The notes beneath the pieces were generated by a model that worked only from the letters and a program-made list of their open reading frames with translations, was not told the origin of the DNA and did not search any database. This document shows, one piece after another, positions 1 to 7,497 of a stretch of 17,598 bases of DNA; positions within the stretch are counted from its first letter, which is position 1; the number at the start of each line of letters is the position of its first letter. The stretch comes from Alphaproteobacteria bacterium (lineage in GTDB: Bacteria > Pseudomonadota > Alphaproteobacteria > Micropepsales > Micropepsaceae), in contig JAFKFF010000223.1 of NCBI GenBank assembly GCA_017307315.1, positions 1-17,598 of the forward strand, written 5' to 3'. Both the position numbers and the translations under genes were made by a program.

Positions 1-54
1 ACCTTCGGCTGCTCCGGCTCACCCGTCGAGTTCAAGATGTATTATTCGGTCTGA
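1..54 (+). CDS. C-terminal end of an unrecognised protein (partial)
   Basis: Frame 1 is open from the window edge and ends at TGA 52-54. It gives only 17 residues, ending in SPVEFKMYYSV. The start and nearly all of the gene lie to the left. The stop is followed 20 bases later by a hairpin with a T-rich tail, which fits the end of a forward transcription unit. I do not recognise the family from so short a tail, and chance openness of the frame cannot be excluded. Confidence 0.4.
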   Translation, partial: TFGCSGSPVEFKMYYSV

Positions 55-74
55 CTGCAAGCTCAGGCGAAGCC

Positions 75-102
75 AAAGGCGCGGCAAAAGTCGCGCCCTT
101 TT
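75..102. terminator. Probable bidirectional intrinsic terminator
   Basis: The left arm AAAGGCGCG (75-83) pairs with CGCGCC-C-TTT (92-101), with one bulged C and an 8-base loop. The forward-strand right arm runs into TTTT, and the mirror strand also ends in a T run because the left arm starts AAA. It sits between the forward stop at 54 and the leftward kinase stop at 107, so it could end transcription from both sides. The T tracts are short (3-4 bases), so strength is uncertain. Confidence 0.6.
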
Positions 103-106
103 CGTT

Positions 107-1531
107 TCAGGCCACTGCCAGCCGCGACGGCGCCTTGGCCGGCAGGACCACGAACGCGGTGCAGCCCAAGCCCTCCTCGCTTTCGATCCAGGCGCGGCCG
201 CCATGCAGTTCGGCCAGCCCCCTGACCAGCGCCAGCCCCAGCCCGGTGCCGCCGGCCTGGCGATCATAGCGATTGTCTACCTGGCTGAAGGGCGTGAAGA
301 TCGTATCGAGCTTTTCGCGCGGGATGCCCGGCCCATCGTCCCGCACCATGATCTGGAAGCCGCCGTCGCGCGCCATGCCTGCCATCACTTCGATGCGCCC
401 GCCCTCGGGCGTGAATTTGACCGCATTGGAGACCAGGTTGATCAGAATCTGGCGCAAGGCGCGCTCGTCGGCGAAAAGCGGCGGCGAACCCGGATCGACA
501 TCGATGCTGAGAGATTGACGCTTCTCGCCAGCCTTTATGCCGGCAACCTTGAGCGCCGCATCGAACATGTCGCGCGCATCCAGCGGATGGGGCGAGATTT
601 CCATCCGGCCGGCTTCGATCTTGGCGATGTCGAGAAGGTCGTTGATCAGCGAAAGCAGATGCGCGCCCGAGGAATGGATGTCGCCGGCATAATCCTTGTA
701 GCGCTCGCTGCCCACCGGGCCGAAACATTCCTGCGCGATGATTTCCGAAAAACCCAGGATCGCGTTCAAGGGCGTGCGCAATTCATGGCTCATATTGGCC
801 AGAAAGGCGGTCTTGGACGCGTTGGCGGTTTCGGCCTCGAACCGCTTCTTCAAGGCGTCGTCGCGGGTCTCCTCCAATTCGCGCGCCAGATCCTCAACCT
901 GGAAGCGCAACCGCGCATCCTCCTGCATCTGGATCACCAGAGGCCTGCCCGTCCACCACATCTGCAGGCCGAAGAGAGGCGATGCAAAGGCGATGACATA
1001 ATCCATGCCGGAATCGCCCAGCGCGAACCGCGCGGTCGTCAGCAGCGAGATCGGCGCGAGCGCGCAGACGAACAGGATCATGTTGCTGCCCCGCGCCAGC
1101 ACCAGGGCGGAAACCACGCCGATGACGCAGGTGGCGATGAAGATGTGATTGACGGTATCGCCGGGATCCCACAACAGCCACGGCATGGTGCCCCAGGCGC
1201 CGCTGATGGCGAGCTGCATGCCGCAATGGCGCCGGTACCAGCGGTCCAAATCCTTGCCGGGATCGCGCGCCGCCTGCTTCTGATAAGCCGCCGTCAGCCC
1301 GGCCGCCGCCACGAAAACGGCAAGCACGAGCAGGGGCAAAAAGAGCGTTACGGCGAGAGGCCTGTTCCCCAGAAAGCCGAAAAGGTCGGAGCAGAACAAG
1401 GCAACGGCCAGCGCCCAAAACGGCGAGGTGATCCGCGTGGTCCATATGGCCCGGGCGGCAAGATCGAGCTGGGCCTTCAGGACACGCACGTCGCCGTGCC
1501 CGGCCCTCTTATCTATCAATATGCCCGTCAC
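107..1531 (-). CDS. Membrane sensor histidine kinase, PleC/DivJ/PdhS type (copy 1)
   Basis: This is a 474-residue sensor kinase that would autophosphorylate on histidine and pass the phosphate to a response regulator. Residues about 35-195 hold roughly six hydrophobic segments with no large periplasmic domain, so any signal is probably sensed in or near the membrane. A short coiled linker (205-235) leads to a HisKA domain with H249 in NMSHELRTPLNAILGFSEII. The ATPase domain follows, with N369 (N box), DDGPGIP at 398-404 and GGTGLGLAL at 427-435. The HisKA text matches the PleC/DivJ/PdhS group of alphaproteobacterial cell-cycle and developmental kinases, whose partners are DivK/PleD-type regulators. 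No receiver domain or response regulator gene is adjacent. The start is GTG at 1531 with a weak GGGTG upstream. The next kinase gene lies 74 bases upstream on the same strand and is a paralogue. The exact signal and partner are unknown. Confidence 0.93.
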   Translation of the reverse strand: MTGILIDKRAGHGDVRVLKAQLDLAARAIWTTRITSPFWALAVALFCSDLFGFLGNRPLAVTLFLPLLVLAVFVAAAGLTAAYQKQAARDPGKDLDRWYRRHCGMQLAISGAWGTMPWLLWDPGDTVNHIFIATCVIGVVSALVLARGSNMILFVCALAPISLLTTARFALGDSGMDYVIAFASPLFGLQMWWTGRPLVIQMQEDARLRFQVEDLARELEETRDDALKKRFEAETANASKTAFLANMSHELRTPLNAILGFSEIIAQECFGPVGSERYKDYAGDIHSSGAHLLSLINDLLDIAKIEAGRMEISPHPLDARDMFDAALKVAGIKAGEKRQSLSIDVDPGSPPLFADERALRQILINLVSNAVKFTPEGGRIEVMAGMARDGGFQIMVRDDGPGIPREKLDTIFTPFSQVDNRYDRQAGGTGLGLALVRGLAELHGGRAWIESEEGLGCTAFVVLPAKAPSRLAVA

Positions 1532-1605
1532 TCGAATTCACCCGGATCCGCTTGATGCGGCAATGCGAAATTTAGCAACCGGGCTCTTAACCAATTGCTG
1601 ATGCG

Positions 1606-3054
1606 TCACGCCGTGGCGCGCAGCAGATCCCGCGACATGGTTGACGGGAAGTAAATCGTGGCCGTCAGCCCTCCCTCCGGATTGTTGGCCAGCGCGACGT
1701 TGCCGCCATGCAGCCGCGCCAGGCCGTTCACCAGCGCCAGCCCCAGGCCGGTGCCGCCCGCTTCGCGGTCGAAACGGTTATCGATCTGGGAGAAGGGCTC
1801 CAGCACCCGTTCCAGCTTCTCTTCCGGAATCCCCGGCCCGTTGTCGCGGACCGCGATTTCCAATCCGCCGCCGGTGGATGCTGCGCAGGTGATGCCAATG
1901 CGTCCGCCTTGCGGCGCGAATTTCACGGCATTGGAAAGCAGATTCAGCAGCATCTGCCGGAAAGCCCGCTCATCGGCCAGAACAAGCGGGGTGTCGGCCG
2001 CGATGGCGATTTCCACCGATTGGCCTTTCTGGGCGGAATGGGATTCGGTGAACCGGACCGCATTTTCGACCACGGCCTTGGGATCGACCCAATGCGGCTC
2101 GATTTCCATGCGTCCGGATTCGATCTTGGCGACGTCGAGAATGTCGTTGATCAGTGAGAGAAGATGGACGCCGGACGAATGGATATCGGCGGCATAGTCG
2201 GAATAGCGATCCAGCTGGCCGGGCCCCATGCTTTGATGGGCGATGATGTCGGAGAAACCCAGAATGGCGTTCAGGGGCGTGCGCAACTCATGGCTCATAT
2301 TGGCCAGGAAGGCGGTCTTGGACGCGTTGGCGGTTTCGGCCTCATAGCGCTTGCGCAGCGCGTCGTCGCGCGCGATGCGAAGCGCCGCCGCGAGTTCCTC
2401 GTTGGCGATGCGGCCGGTGATCATGGCGGTCGCCTGGCGGCTCGAGGCCCGGCCCATCATCAGCAGATAGATCGTGTAGCCCAGGATGAAGGGCGCCATC
2501 ACATGCGCCACCTGCTCGCCCGCCGTCACCAGCCGCAACAAGGTGAGGCCGGCCTGCGTCGCCAGGCCCGCCACCAGCAGCTTCCATTGCATGGAACGGC
2601 TGAAGACCGCCGCATAGCTGACGATGGCCATGTTCATGATGACCAGAATCTGATTGACCGGGTTTCCGGGTATCCAGGCCAGGAACGCCATCGCGCCCCA
2701 GGCGGTCCCGAAAAAGAGCTGGCAGGCGATCAGGACATTCTCGAGCCGGCCGAGATCGCTTTCCTGCACCTGCTGGTAGCGGCGGCGGACGAGGAAAGCG
2801 ATTGCGGCGCTCGCCAACTGCAAGCCGAAAGCGGCCGCGAGACTGACCCAGCCGACCGTCCCGAACGGACTGTTCGGAACCGCAAACGGCGTCAGGCAGA
2901 CCAGCGTCATCACCGGATTGAAGATGATGGTCGCCTTGAGGCTGTTGACGACGATCTGGAGTCTGGCCTGCAAAACCCGCCGGTCGTGAAGCGCCTGCGA
3001 CGATGATGGGACTGTGTTTTCTGCCACGGCAGTTGCGAGGGAGCGTTTTCCCAC
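1606..3054 (-). CDS. Membrane sensor histidine kinase, PleC/DivJ/PdhS type (copy 2)
   Basis: This 482-residue kinase has the same architecture as its downstream neighbour: about six membrane segments (residues 42-201), a coiled linker, HisKA with H255, then an ATPase domain with N375, DNGPGIP (404-410) and GGTGLGL (433-439). All catalytic elements are present, so it should be active. The catalytic halves of the two kinases are much more alike than the membrane halves, which suggests duplication followed by divergence of sensing. The stretch EAETANASKTAFLANMSHE is identical in both. The start is GTG at 3054, chosen because it gives the longest frame with a plausible N terminus. I see no good Shine-Dalgarno, so a later start is possible. 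It reads away from parE and may be co-transcribed with copy 1. No response regulator is next to it. Confidence 0.92.
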   Translation of the reverse strand: MGKRSLATAVAENTVPSSSQALHDRRVLQARLQIVVNSLKATIIFNPVMTLVCLTPFAVPNSPFGTVGWVSLAAAFGLQLASAAIAFLVRRRYQQVQESDLGRLENVLIACQLFFGTAWGAMAFLAWIPGNPVNQILVIMNMAIVSYAAVFSRSMQWKLLVAGLATQAGLTLLRLVTAGEQVAHVMAPFILGYTIYLLMMGRASSRQATAMITGRIANEELAAALRIARDDALRKRYEAETANASKTAFLANMSHELRTPLNAILGFSDIIAHQSMGPGQLDRYSDYAADIHSSGVHLLSLINDILDVAKIESGRMEIEPHWVDPKAVVENAVRFTESHSAQKGQSVEIAIAADTPLVLADERAFRQMLLNLLSNAVKFAPQGGRIGITCAASTGGGLEIAVRDNGPGIPEEKLERVLEPFSQIDNRFDREAGGTGLGLALVNGLARLHGGNVALANNPEGGLTATIYFPSTMSRDLLRATA

Positions 3055-3072
3055 CCAAGTTAGGGGACAAGC

Positions 3073-3128
3073 GTTAACAAGGGCCTCCCGTCAGGAAAAC
3101 GGTGCGTCCGCCGGCCCTGTTGGTTAAC
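3073..3128. promoter_or_regulatory. Imperfect dyad in the divergent kinase/parE control region
   Basis: The 100 bases between the kinase start (3054) and the parE start (3155) must hold both promoters. GTTAAC occurs at 3073-3078 and again at 3123-3128, exactly 50 bases apart. Inside them, GGGCC (3081-3085) faces GGCCC (3113-3117). The result is an imperfect inverted repeat with spacers of 2 and 5 bases. TTAAC is also the half-site of the alphaproteobacterial CtrA box (TTAA-N7-TTAA), but no correctly spaced pair is present. I cannot assign -35/-10 boxes here with confidence. Confidence 0.35.
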
Positions 3129-3154
3129 GTCCTCAAAAACCTGACGATTCGGCC

Positions 3155-5116
3155 ATGCCCAAAGACCCAGACGATCTTTTTGCAACTCCAAGCTCCGGCG
3201 CGAAAGCTTATACCGCCAAGGACATCGAAGTCCTGGAGGGGCTGGAGCCGGTCCGGCGGCGCCCGGGCATGTATATCGGGGGCACCGACGCCAACGCCCT
3301 GCACCATCTGGCCGCCGAGATTCTGGACAATTCCATGGACGAGGCCGTGGCCGGCCATGCCAGCCGCATCGAGCTGGAATTGCAGGCGGGCAACGTCCTG
3401 ATCGTCCGCGACAATGGCCGAGGCATCCCCATCGATCCGCATCCGAAATTCAAGAACAAATCGGCGCTGGAAGTGATCATGACCACGCTGCATGCCGGCG
3501 GCAAATTCGACGGCAAGGCCTATGAGACCTCCGGCGGCCTGCACGGCGTGGGCGCGTCGGTGGTCAATGCGCTGTCCGAATGGATGGAGGTGGATGTCGC
3601 CCGCGACAAGCACGCCCACAAAATGCGCTTCGAACGCGGCCATGCGGTCGGGAAGCTCAAGGATATGGGCGCCGTCAACCGGCGCGGCACCATCACCAGC
3701 TTCAAGCCCGATGCCAGGATTTTCGGCGAAGCGCAATTCTCGCCCGCGCGCCTGCATCGCATGGCCAAGTCGAAGGCCTACCTGTTCCGGGGCGTGGAGA
3801 TCCGCTGGATCTGCGATCCCGCCCTGATCAAGGACGAGACCCCGGCGGAAGACACGCTGAAATTCCCGGGCGGCCTTCTCGACTTCCTGAAAGGCGAGAT
3901 CGGCAAATCCAACACCGTGAACAGCCGCGATTTCGCCGGACGCACCGAGAACCGCGACGGCAAAGGCGCGGTGGAATGGGCGGTGGCCTGGACGCCGGCG
4001 CTCGATCCCTTCGTCCGTTCCTATTGCAATACCATTCCCACGCCCCAGGGCGGGACCCACGAACAGGGCCTGCGCAATGCCCTGACCAAAGCGCTGCGTG
4101 CCCATGGCGAGCGGGCCAACAACCGCAAAACCGGCCTGATCACCGCCGATGACGTGATGGGCGGGGCCTGCGCCGTCCTGTCGGTCTTCATCCGCGAGCC
4201 GGAATTCCAGGGCCAGACCAAGGACAAGCTCTCCAGCCCCGATGCCCAGCGGCTGGTGGAGACGGTGGTGCGCGATCATTTCGACCATTGGCTGGCGGAG
4301 AGTCCGGCCGAAGCCGATAAGCTGCTCGACTTCGTCATCGACCAGGCGGAAGACCGCTTACGCAAGCGGCAGGAGAAAGAGGTTTCGCGCAAGGCCGCGA
4401 CCCGCAAGCTGCGCCTGCCCGGCAAGCTGGCGGATTGCACCCGCGACGCCGCCGAGGGAACCGAGATTTTCCTGGTCGAAGGCGATTCCGCCGGCGGCAG
4501 CGCCAAGCAGGCGCGCGACCGCGCCACCCAGGCCATCCTGCCGCTCCGAGGCAAAATCCTGAACGTCGCGAGCGCCGGCGCCGGCAAACTGCAGCAGAAC
4601 CAGGAACTGTCCGATCTGGTCCAGGCGCTGGGCTGCGGCACCGGCGCCAAATACCGGGAAGGGGATCTGCGCTACGAAAAAATCATCGTAATGACCGATG
4701 CCGATGTCGATGGCGCACACATCGCCTCGCTGCTCCTCACTTTCTTCTATCGCGAGATGCCGGAACTGATCCGGGGCGGTCACCTTTACCTCGCGATGCC
4801 GCCGCTCTATCGCCTCGCCCAGGGCGCCAAGACCATCTATGCCCGCGACGATGCCGACCGCGAGCGTCTGCTCAAGAGCGAATTCCGCGCCAACGCCAAG
4901 GTGGAGATCTCCCGCTTCAAGGGCCTGGGCGAGATGATGCCGCAGCAATTGAAGGAGACCACCATGCGGATCGGCAACCGCACCCTTATTCAGGTGCAGG
5001 TCGCCGATGACGAGGAAGCCGACGACATGGTGGAACGGCTGATGGGGAAAAAGGCGGAACTGCGCTTCCAGTTCATCCAGGAAAACGCCGCCTTCGCCAC
5101 CGGAGTGGACATCTAG
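3155..5116 (+). CDS. parE: DNA topoisomerase IV subunit B
   Basis: ParE is the ATPase subunit of topoisomerase IV. With ParC it decatenates sister chromosomes and relaxes supercoils. The 653 residues show the GHKL ATPase at the N terminus (EILDNSMDEA, RDNGRGIP, and the lid GGLHGVGASVVNALSEW). The transducer domain follows, then the TOPRIM domain with catalytic E442 in EGDSAGGSA and the metal-binding D515-x-D517-x-D519-G. The C terminus has RFKGLGEMMPQQLKETTM. The length and the lack of a GyrB-type insert between TOPRIM and the C terminus favour ParE over GyrB, but the two are close relatives. The start is ATG 3155; there is no clear Shine-Dalgarno upstream. parC is not in the window. The last four bases overlap the stop of the convergent peptidase gene. 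Confidence 0.95.
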   Translation: MPKDPDDLFATPSSGAKAYTAKDIEVLEGLEPVRRRPGMYIGGTDANALHHLAAEILDNSMDEAVAGHASRIELELQAGNVLIVRDNGRGIPIDPHPKFKNKSALEVIMTTLHAGGKFDGKAYETSGGLHGVGASVVNALSEWMEVDVARDKHAHKMRFERGHAVGKLKDMGAVNRRGTITSFKPDARIFGEAQFSPARLHRMAKSKAYLFRGVEIRWICDPALIKDETPAEDTLKFPGGLLDFLKGEIGKSNTVNSRDFAGRTENRDGKGAVEWAVAWTPALDPFVRSYCNTIPTPQGGTHEQGLRNALTKALRAHGERANNRKTGLITADDVMGGACAVLSVFIREPEFQGQTKDKLSSPDAQRLVETVVRDHFDHWLAESPAEADKLLDFVIDQAEDRLRKRQEKEVSRKAATRKLRLPGKLADCTRDAAEGTEIFLVEGDSAGGSAKQARDRATQAILPLRGKILNVASAGAGKLQQNQELSDLVQALGCGTGAKYREGDLRYEKIIVMTDADVDGAHIASLLLTFFYREMPELIRGGHLYLAMPPLYRLAQGAKTIYARDDADRERLLKSEFRANAKVEISRFKGLGEMMPQQLKETTMRIGNRTLIQVQVADDEEADDMVERLMGKKAELRFQFIQENAAFATGVDI

Positions 5117-7251
5117 TCGATTTGGAGCCGGCTTATCAGCGATGTGGCATCGCCGGTTTGCGACGGCGTGCCGAGCGCGCCGCGCGCCGCCTGCAATTTA
5201 TCGCCACCGGGCGGCAGACCGTGCCGCAACTCCGTAAGGATCACCGTCAAGGGACCGGTTTGCTTCTGGATCAGCGCGATGGTTGCCGTCCGGCAGCCGG
5301 GCGAGGCGCAGCTGATGAAAAGCCGGTCCCCCTTTCCGTTCACGGGCAGGGATTTTCCATCGACCAGGACCCGCGCCAAACCGGCATCGGATGGAATGGT
5401 GAGCGTCATGCCGTCGGCGGCGTCCGATCCCCGCAAATCCAGGATGATGGCGTTGCCATCGCGGCGCACGATCGCGGCGGGCGGCGGAAAGCGCGGATGC
5501 CCTGCATCGGCGATATAACCTTGCCAGCGCGGGTCGCCGCCGATGCTTTGCGGCTCCGGCGAGAAGGCCGCCGCGCCACGTACCGCCTCCGGCAGCGGCT
5601 TGACCGCATCGACCACCCAAAGCGCGGGGCCGCCCGCTTCGACATAATGAAAATTCAACCGTTGCGGATGCTGCGCGTCGTAAGCCGGCACGAAACCTGC
5701 CGCCACCGTGAGGGCCAGACCCAGACCCGCCGCTCCCAATAGGTGCCTGCGGTCAAACCGAAGCAATGGCAGCACCGTCATGAGCCCCAAAGCGGCCGGC
5801 ACGGTGAACAGCGGCGTCATCCCAAGACCCATCAGCGGTTCGGCGCCGACGGTTAGTTGAATCCAGATCAGCAGGGCGGCGAGCGCCGGCATCCAGGCAT
5901 TGCCGAACGGCAAAAGCAGCGCCGCGACCAGCACGGGAAACAGGAAATAGGGACTGAGGCCGGGCAACGCCCAGGCCGAGGCCACCGCGAAGAAAGCGAA
6001 CCAAAGCCAGCAGGCCGTCGCGTTTGCGCGCCTTGCTGCCGCCAAGGCCAAGGCCCCCAGCGAAACCGCCAGCGCAAGGCGGAAGAGGAGCGGCTGGGCA
6101 TAGGAAGGATCGGCGTGGCCCGATATCAGGCCGGCGAGCGCCTTGACCGCGAAGCCTGCTGCCACCGCCGCCGCGACAAACAAGGGCGGCGTCAAAAGGC
6201 CGGCGATGGTCGGCCGCCGCCGCCACGCAACACCCACGATCACCGCCAGGGCCAGCAAGGCGAGCGGAAAAGCCCAGTCCACCGGAAGGCGCGGAAGCCA
6301 AACCCCGAAAATGTCGAGATAAATGGCGTTGCCGCCGGCCAGGGCGGCGAAGTCCTGAGCCCGCAAGGCGCGCGTCAGCGCGAGCACGGCGTCGCCGCCG
6401 CTCTGTACGCTGCGCGGATCCAGATTGGCGATGGTGTCGAGAGCGGTGTGATAATGCGCGACATCACCCAGGAAGGCAAAATTGTATCCGGGTAATTCCG
6501 CCTTCAGGAACGGCGTCAGATCCGTGTCGTTGGGCAGATATTTGTAGATTTCGCCGTAAAGCGAGCTGGTGGCGAAACGCGGCGCGGCGCGGGCATAGAG
6601 ATCCACCAACGCCGCGTCGCCGGGACTGGTCTGGAACAAGAGGCTTTGGCCGCTCGATCCGCGCCCTTCCACATTGATCACAAGCCCCACCGTCTCGCGC
6701 CAGCGCGCGTCTTCGACGAAGGCGGCGGCGCCCAGAAGGCCGGCCTCCTCCCCGTCGGTGAAAAGCGCGATCACCGGGTGACCGGTTGAACCCGCATCGG
6801 CTTTCAAGGCGCGGAGGGTTTCCAGCAATGTGGCGACTCCGGACCCGTCGTCGCCCGCTCCGGGACCGGCGGGCACCGAATCCATGTGCGCCATCAGCAC
6901 AATCGCCTTGCCCTCACCCGGCACCGCCCGGACGATGAGGTCCTCGATGTCCGCGCATTCGATGGCGCCCCAGCGCGGCTCGCTGTAACAGGCGCGCGTG
7001 GCGAACGCTTCGACCGGCAGGCCCAGCGCCGCCAATTCTTCGCGCAAGCGCGCATGGATGGCGGCGTTTTCCGCCGATCCCGCCGGATGCGGTCGCTGCG
7101 GTCCTTGCAAGCGGGCAAGAACCGCCATGGCGCGGGCGGCGGAAAATTGCGCAGGCGCAGCCTCCGCTCCACGCGGTTCCGGCCCTTTTTGAACCTGGGC
7201 TGAAATCAGCCAGAGTCCGACGGCAACCAGCGCCAGAAACAGATTGCGCAT
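5113..7251 (-). CDS. Membrane-anchored M28-family zinc metallopeptidase
   Basis: This 712-residue protein is predicted to be an aminopeptidase-type enzyme with two zinc ions. An N-terminal signal or anchor (MRNLFLALVAVGLWLISA) is followed by an M28 domain at about 40-300. The expected ligands are visible: H122 and D124 in AHMDSV, an Asp in GAGDDGSG (134/135), E168-E169 in DGEEAG, E195 in NVEGRG, and H268 in HYHTALDT. About eight membrane segments span 325-521, then a soluble region of about 190 residues ends the protein. The layout of M28 domain plus membrane bundle recalls eukaryotic ER/vacuolar M28 peptidases. The peptidase domain is probably periplasmic. The frame stays open to 7548, but I chose ATG 7251: it begins the signal segment and has AAGGGG seven bases upstream, while the longer version has an arginine-rich, unlikely N terminus. 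The stop overlaps the parE stop tail to tail. Substrate unknown. Confidence 0.85.
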   Translation of the reverse strand: MRNLFLALVAVGLWLISAQVQKGPEPRGAEAAPAQFSAARAMAVLARLQGPQRPHPAGSAENAAIHARLREELAALGLPVEAFATRACYSEPRWGAIECADIEDLIVRAVPGEGKAIVLMAHMDSVPAGPGAGDDGSGVATLLETLRALKADAGSTGHPVIALFTDGEEAGLLGAAAFVEDARWRETVGLVINVEGRGSSGQSLLFQTSPGDAALVDLYARAAPRFATSSLYGEIYKYLPNDTDLTPFLKAELPGYNFAFLGDVAHYHTALDTIANLDPRSVQSGGDAVLALTRALRAQDFAALAGGNAIYLDIFGVWLPRLPVDWAFPLALLALAVIVGVAWRRRPTIAGLLTPPLFVAAAVAAGFAVKALAGLISGHADPSYAQPLLFRLALAVSLGALALAAARRANATACWLWFAFFAVASAWALPGLSPYFLFPVLVAALLLPFGNAWMPALAALLIWIQLTVGAEPLMGLGMTPLFTVPAALGLMTVLPLLRFDRRHLLGAAGLGLALTVAAGFVPAYDAQHPQRLNFHYVEAGGPALWVVDAVKPLPEAVRGAAAFSPEPQSIGGDPRWQGYIADAGHPRFPPPAAIVRRDGNAIILDLRGSDAADGMTLTIPSDAGLARVLVDGKSLPVNGKGDRLFISCASPGCRTATIALIQKQTGPLTVILTELRHGLPPGGDKLQAARGALGTPSQTGDATSLISRLQID

Positions 7252-7258
7252 GCGCGAG

Positions 7259-7264
7259 CCCCTT
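7259..7264 (-). promoter_or_regulatory. Ribosome binding site deciding the M28 peptidase start
   Basis: On the reverse strand AAGGGG lies seven bases before ATG 7251. It is the only good Shine-Dalgarno near an in-frame start in the 5' part of this frame, and it supports the shorter protein that begins with a signal/anchor sequence. Confidence 0.6.
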
Positions 7265-7433
7265 TTTGGCGCAAGGCTGCCGCGCCGAGGAGATCCACGC
7301 AACCCGAACATCGGCTCCGCGTTCGGTTCGAACAGCCTCGAAAGCGCGCGGAATTCCAGTCGTTTTCGCCTTCGACGACACCCTGTGTTCCCGCCGCCGG
7401 CATTTGCCTGACGGATTATCCCCAAGGCTTTTG

Positions 7434-7461
7434 TTGACTTTCTGAAGTTTCTTCCTATTTT
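7434..7461 (+). promoter_or_regulatory. Predicted housekeeping promoter of the DEAD-box helicase gene
   Basis: TTGACT (7434-7439), a 16-base spacer and TATTTT (7456-7461) resemble a sigma-70 promoter. Transcription would start near 7468, about 30 bases before GTG 7498. The 246-base gap 7252-7497 separates this gene from the divergent peptidase. It holds no other gene that I can support. A reverse-strand GATAAT near 7415 could belong to the peptidase promoter, but it lacks a convincing -35. Confidence 0.5.
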
Positions 7462-7497
7462 CCCGCGCATCAGAGCGGGCGGCCAATTCGGGCTGCC

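Noticed and set aside
203..1555. A 450-codon forward open frame lying over the first histidine kinase
   Set aside because: It runs opposite a gene with clear kinase motifs, is rich in Arg/Gln/His with no recognisable domain, and is the usual antisense shadow of GC-rich codon use.
3074..4288. A 404-codon reverse frame opposite parE
   Set aside because: It mirrors conserved ParE codons, has no known domain, and fills the parE promoter side without its own signals; a shadow frame.
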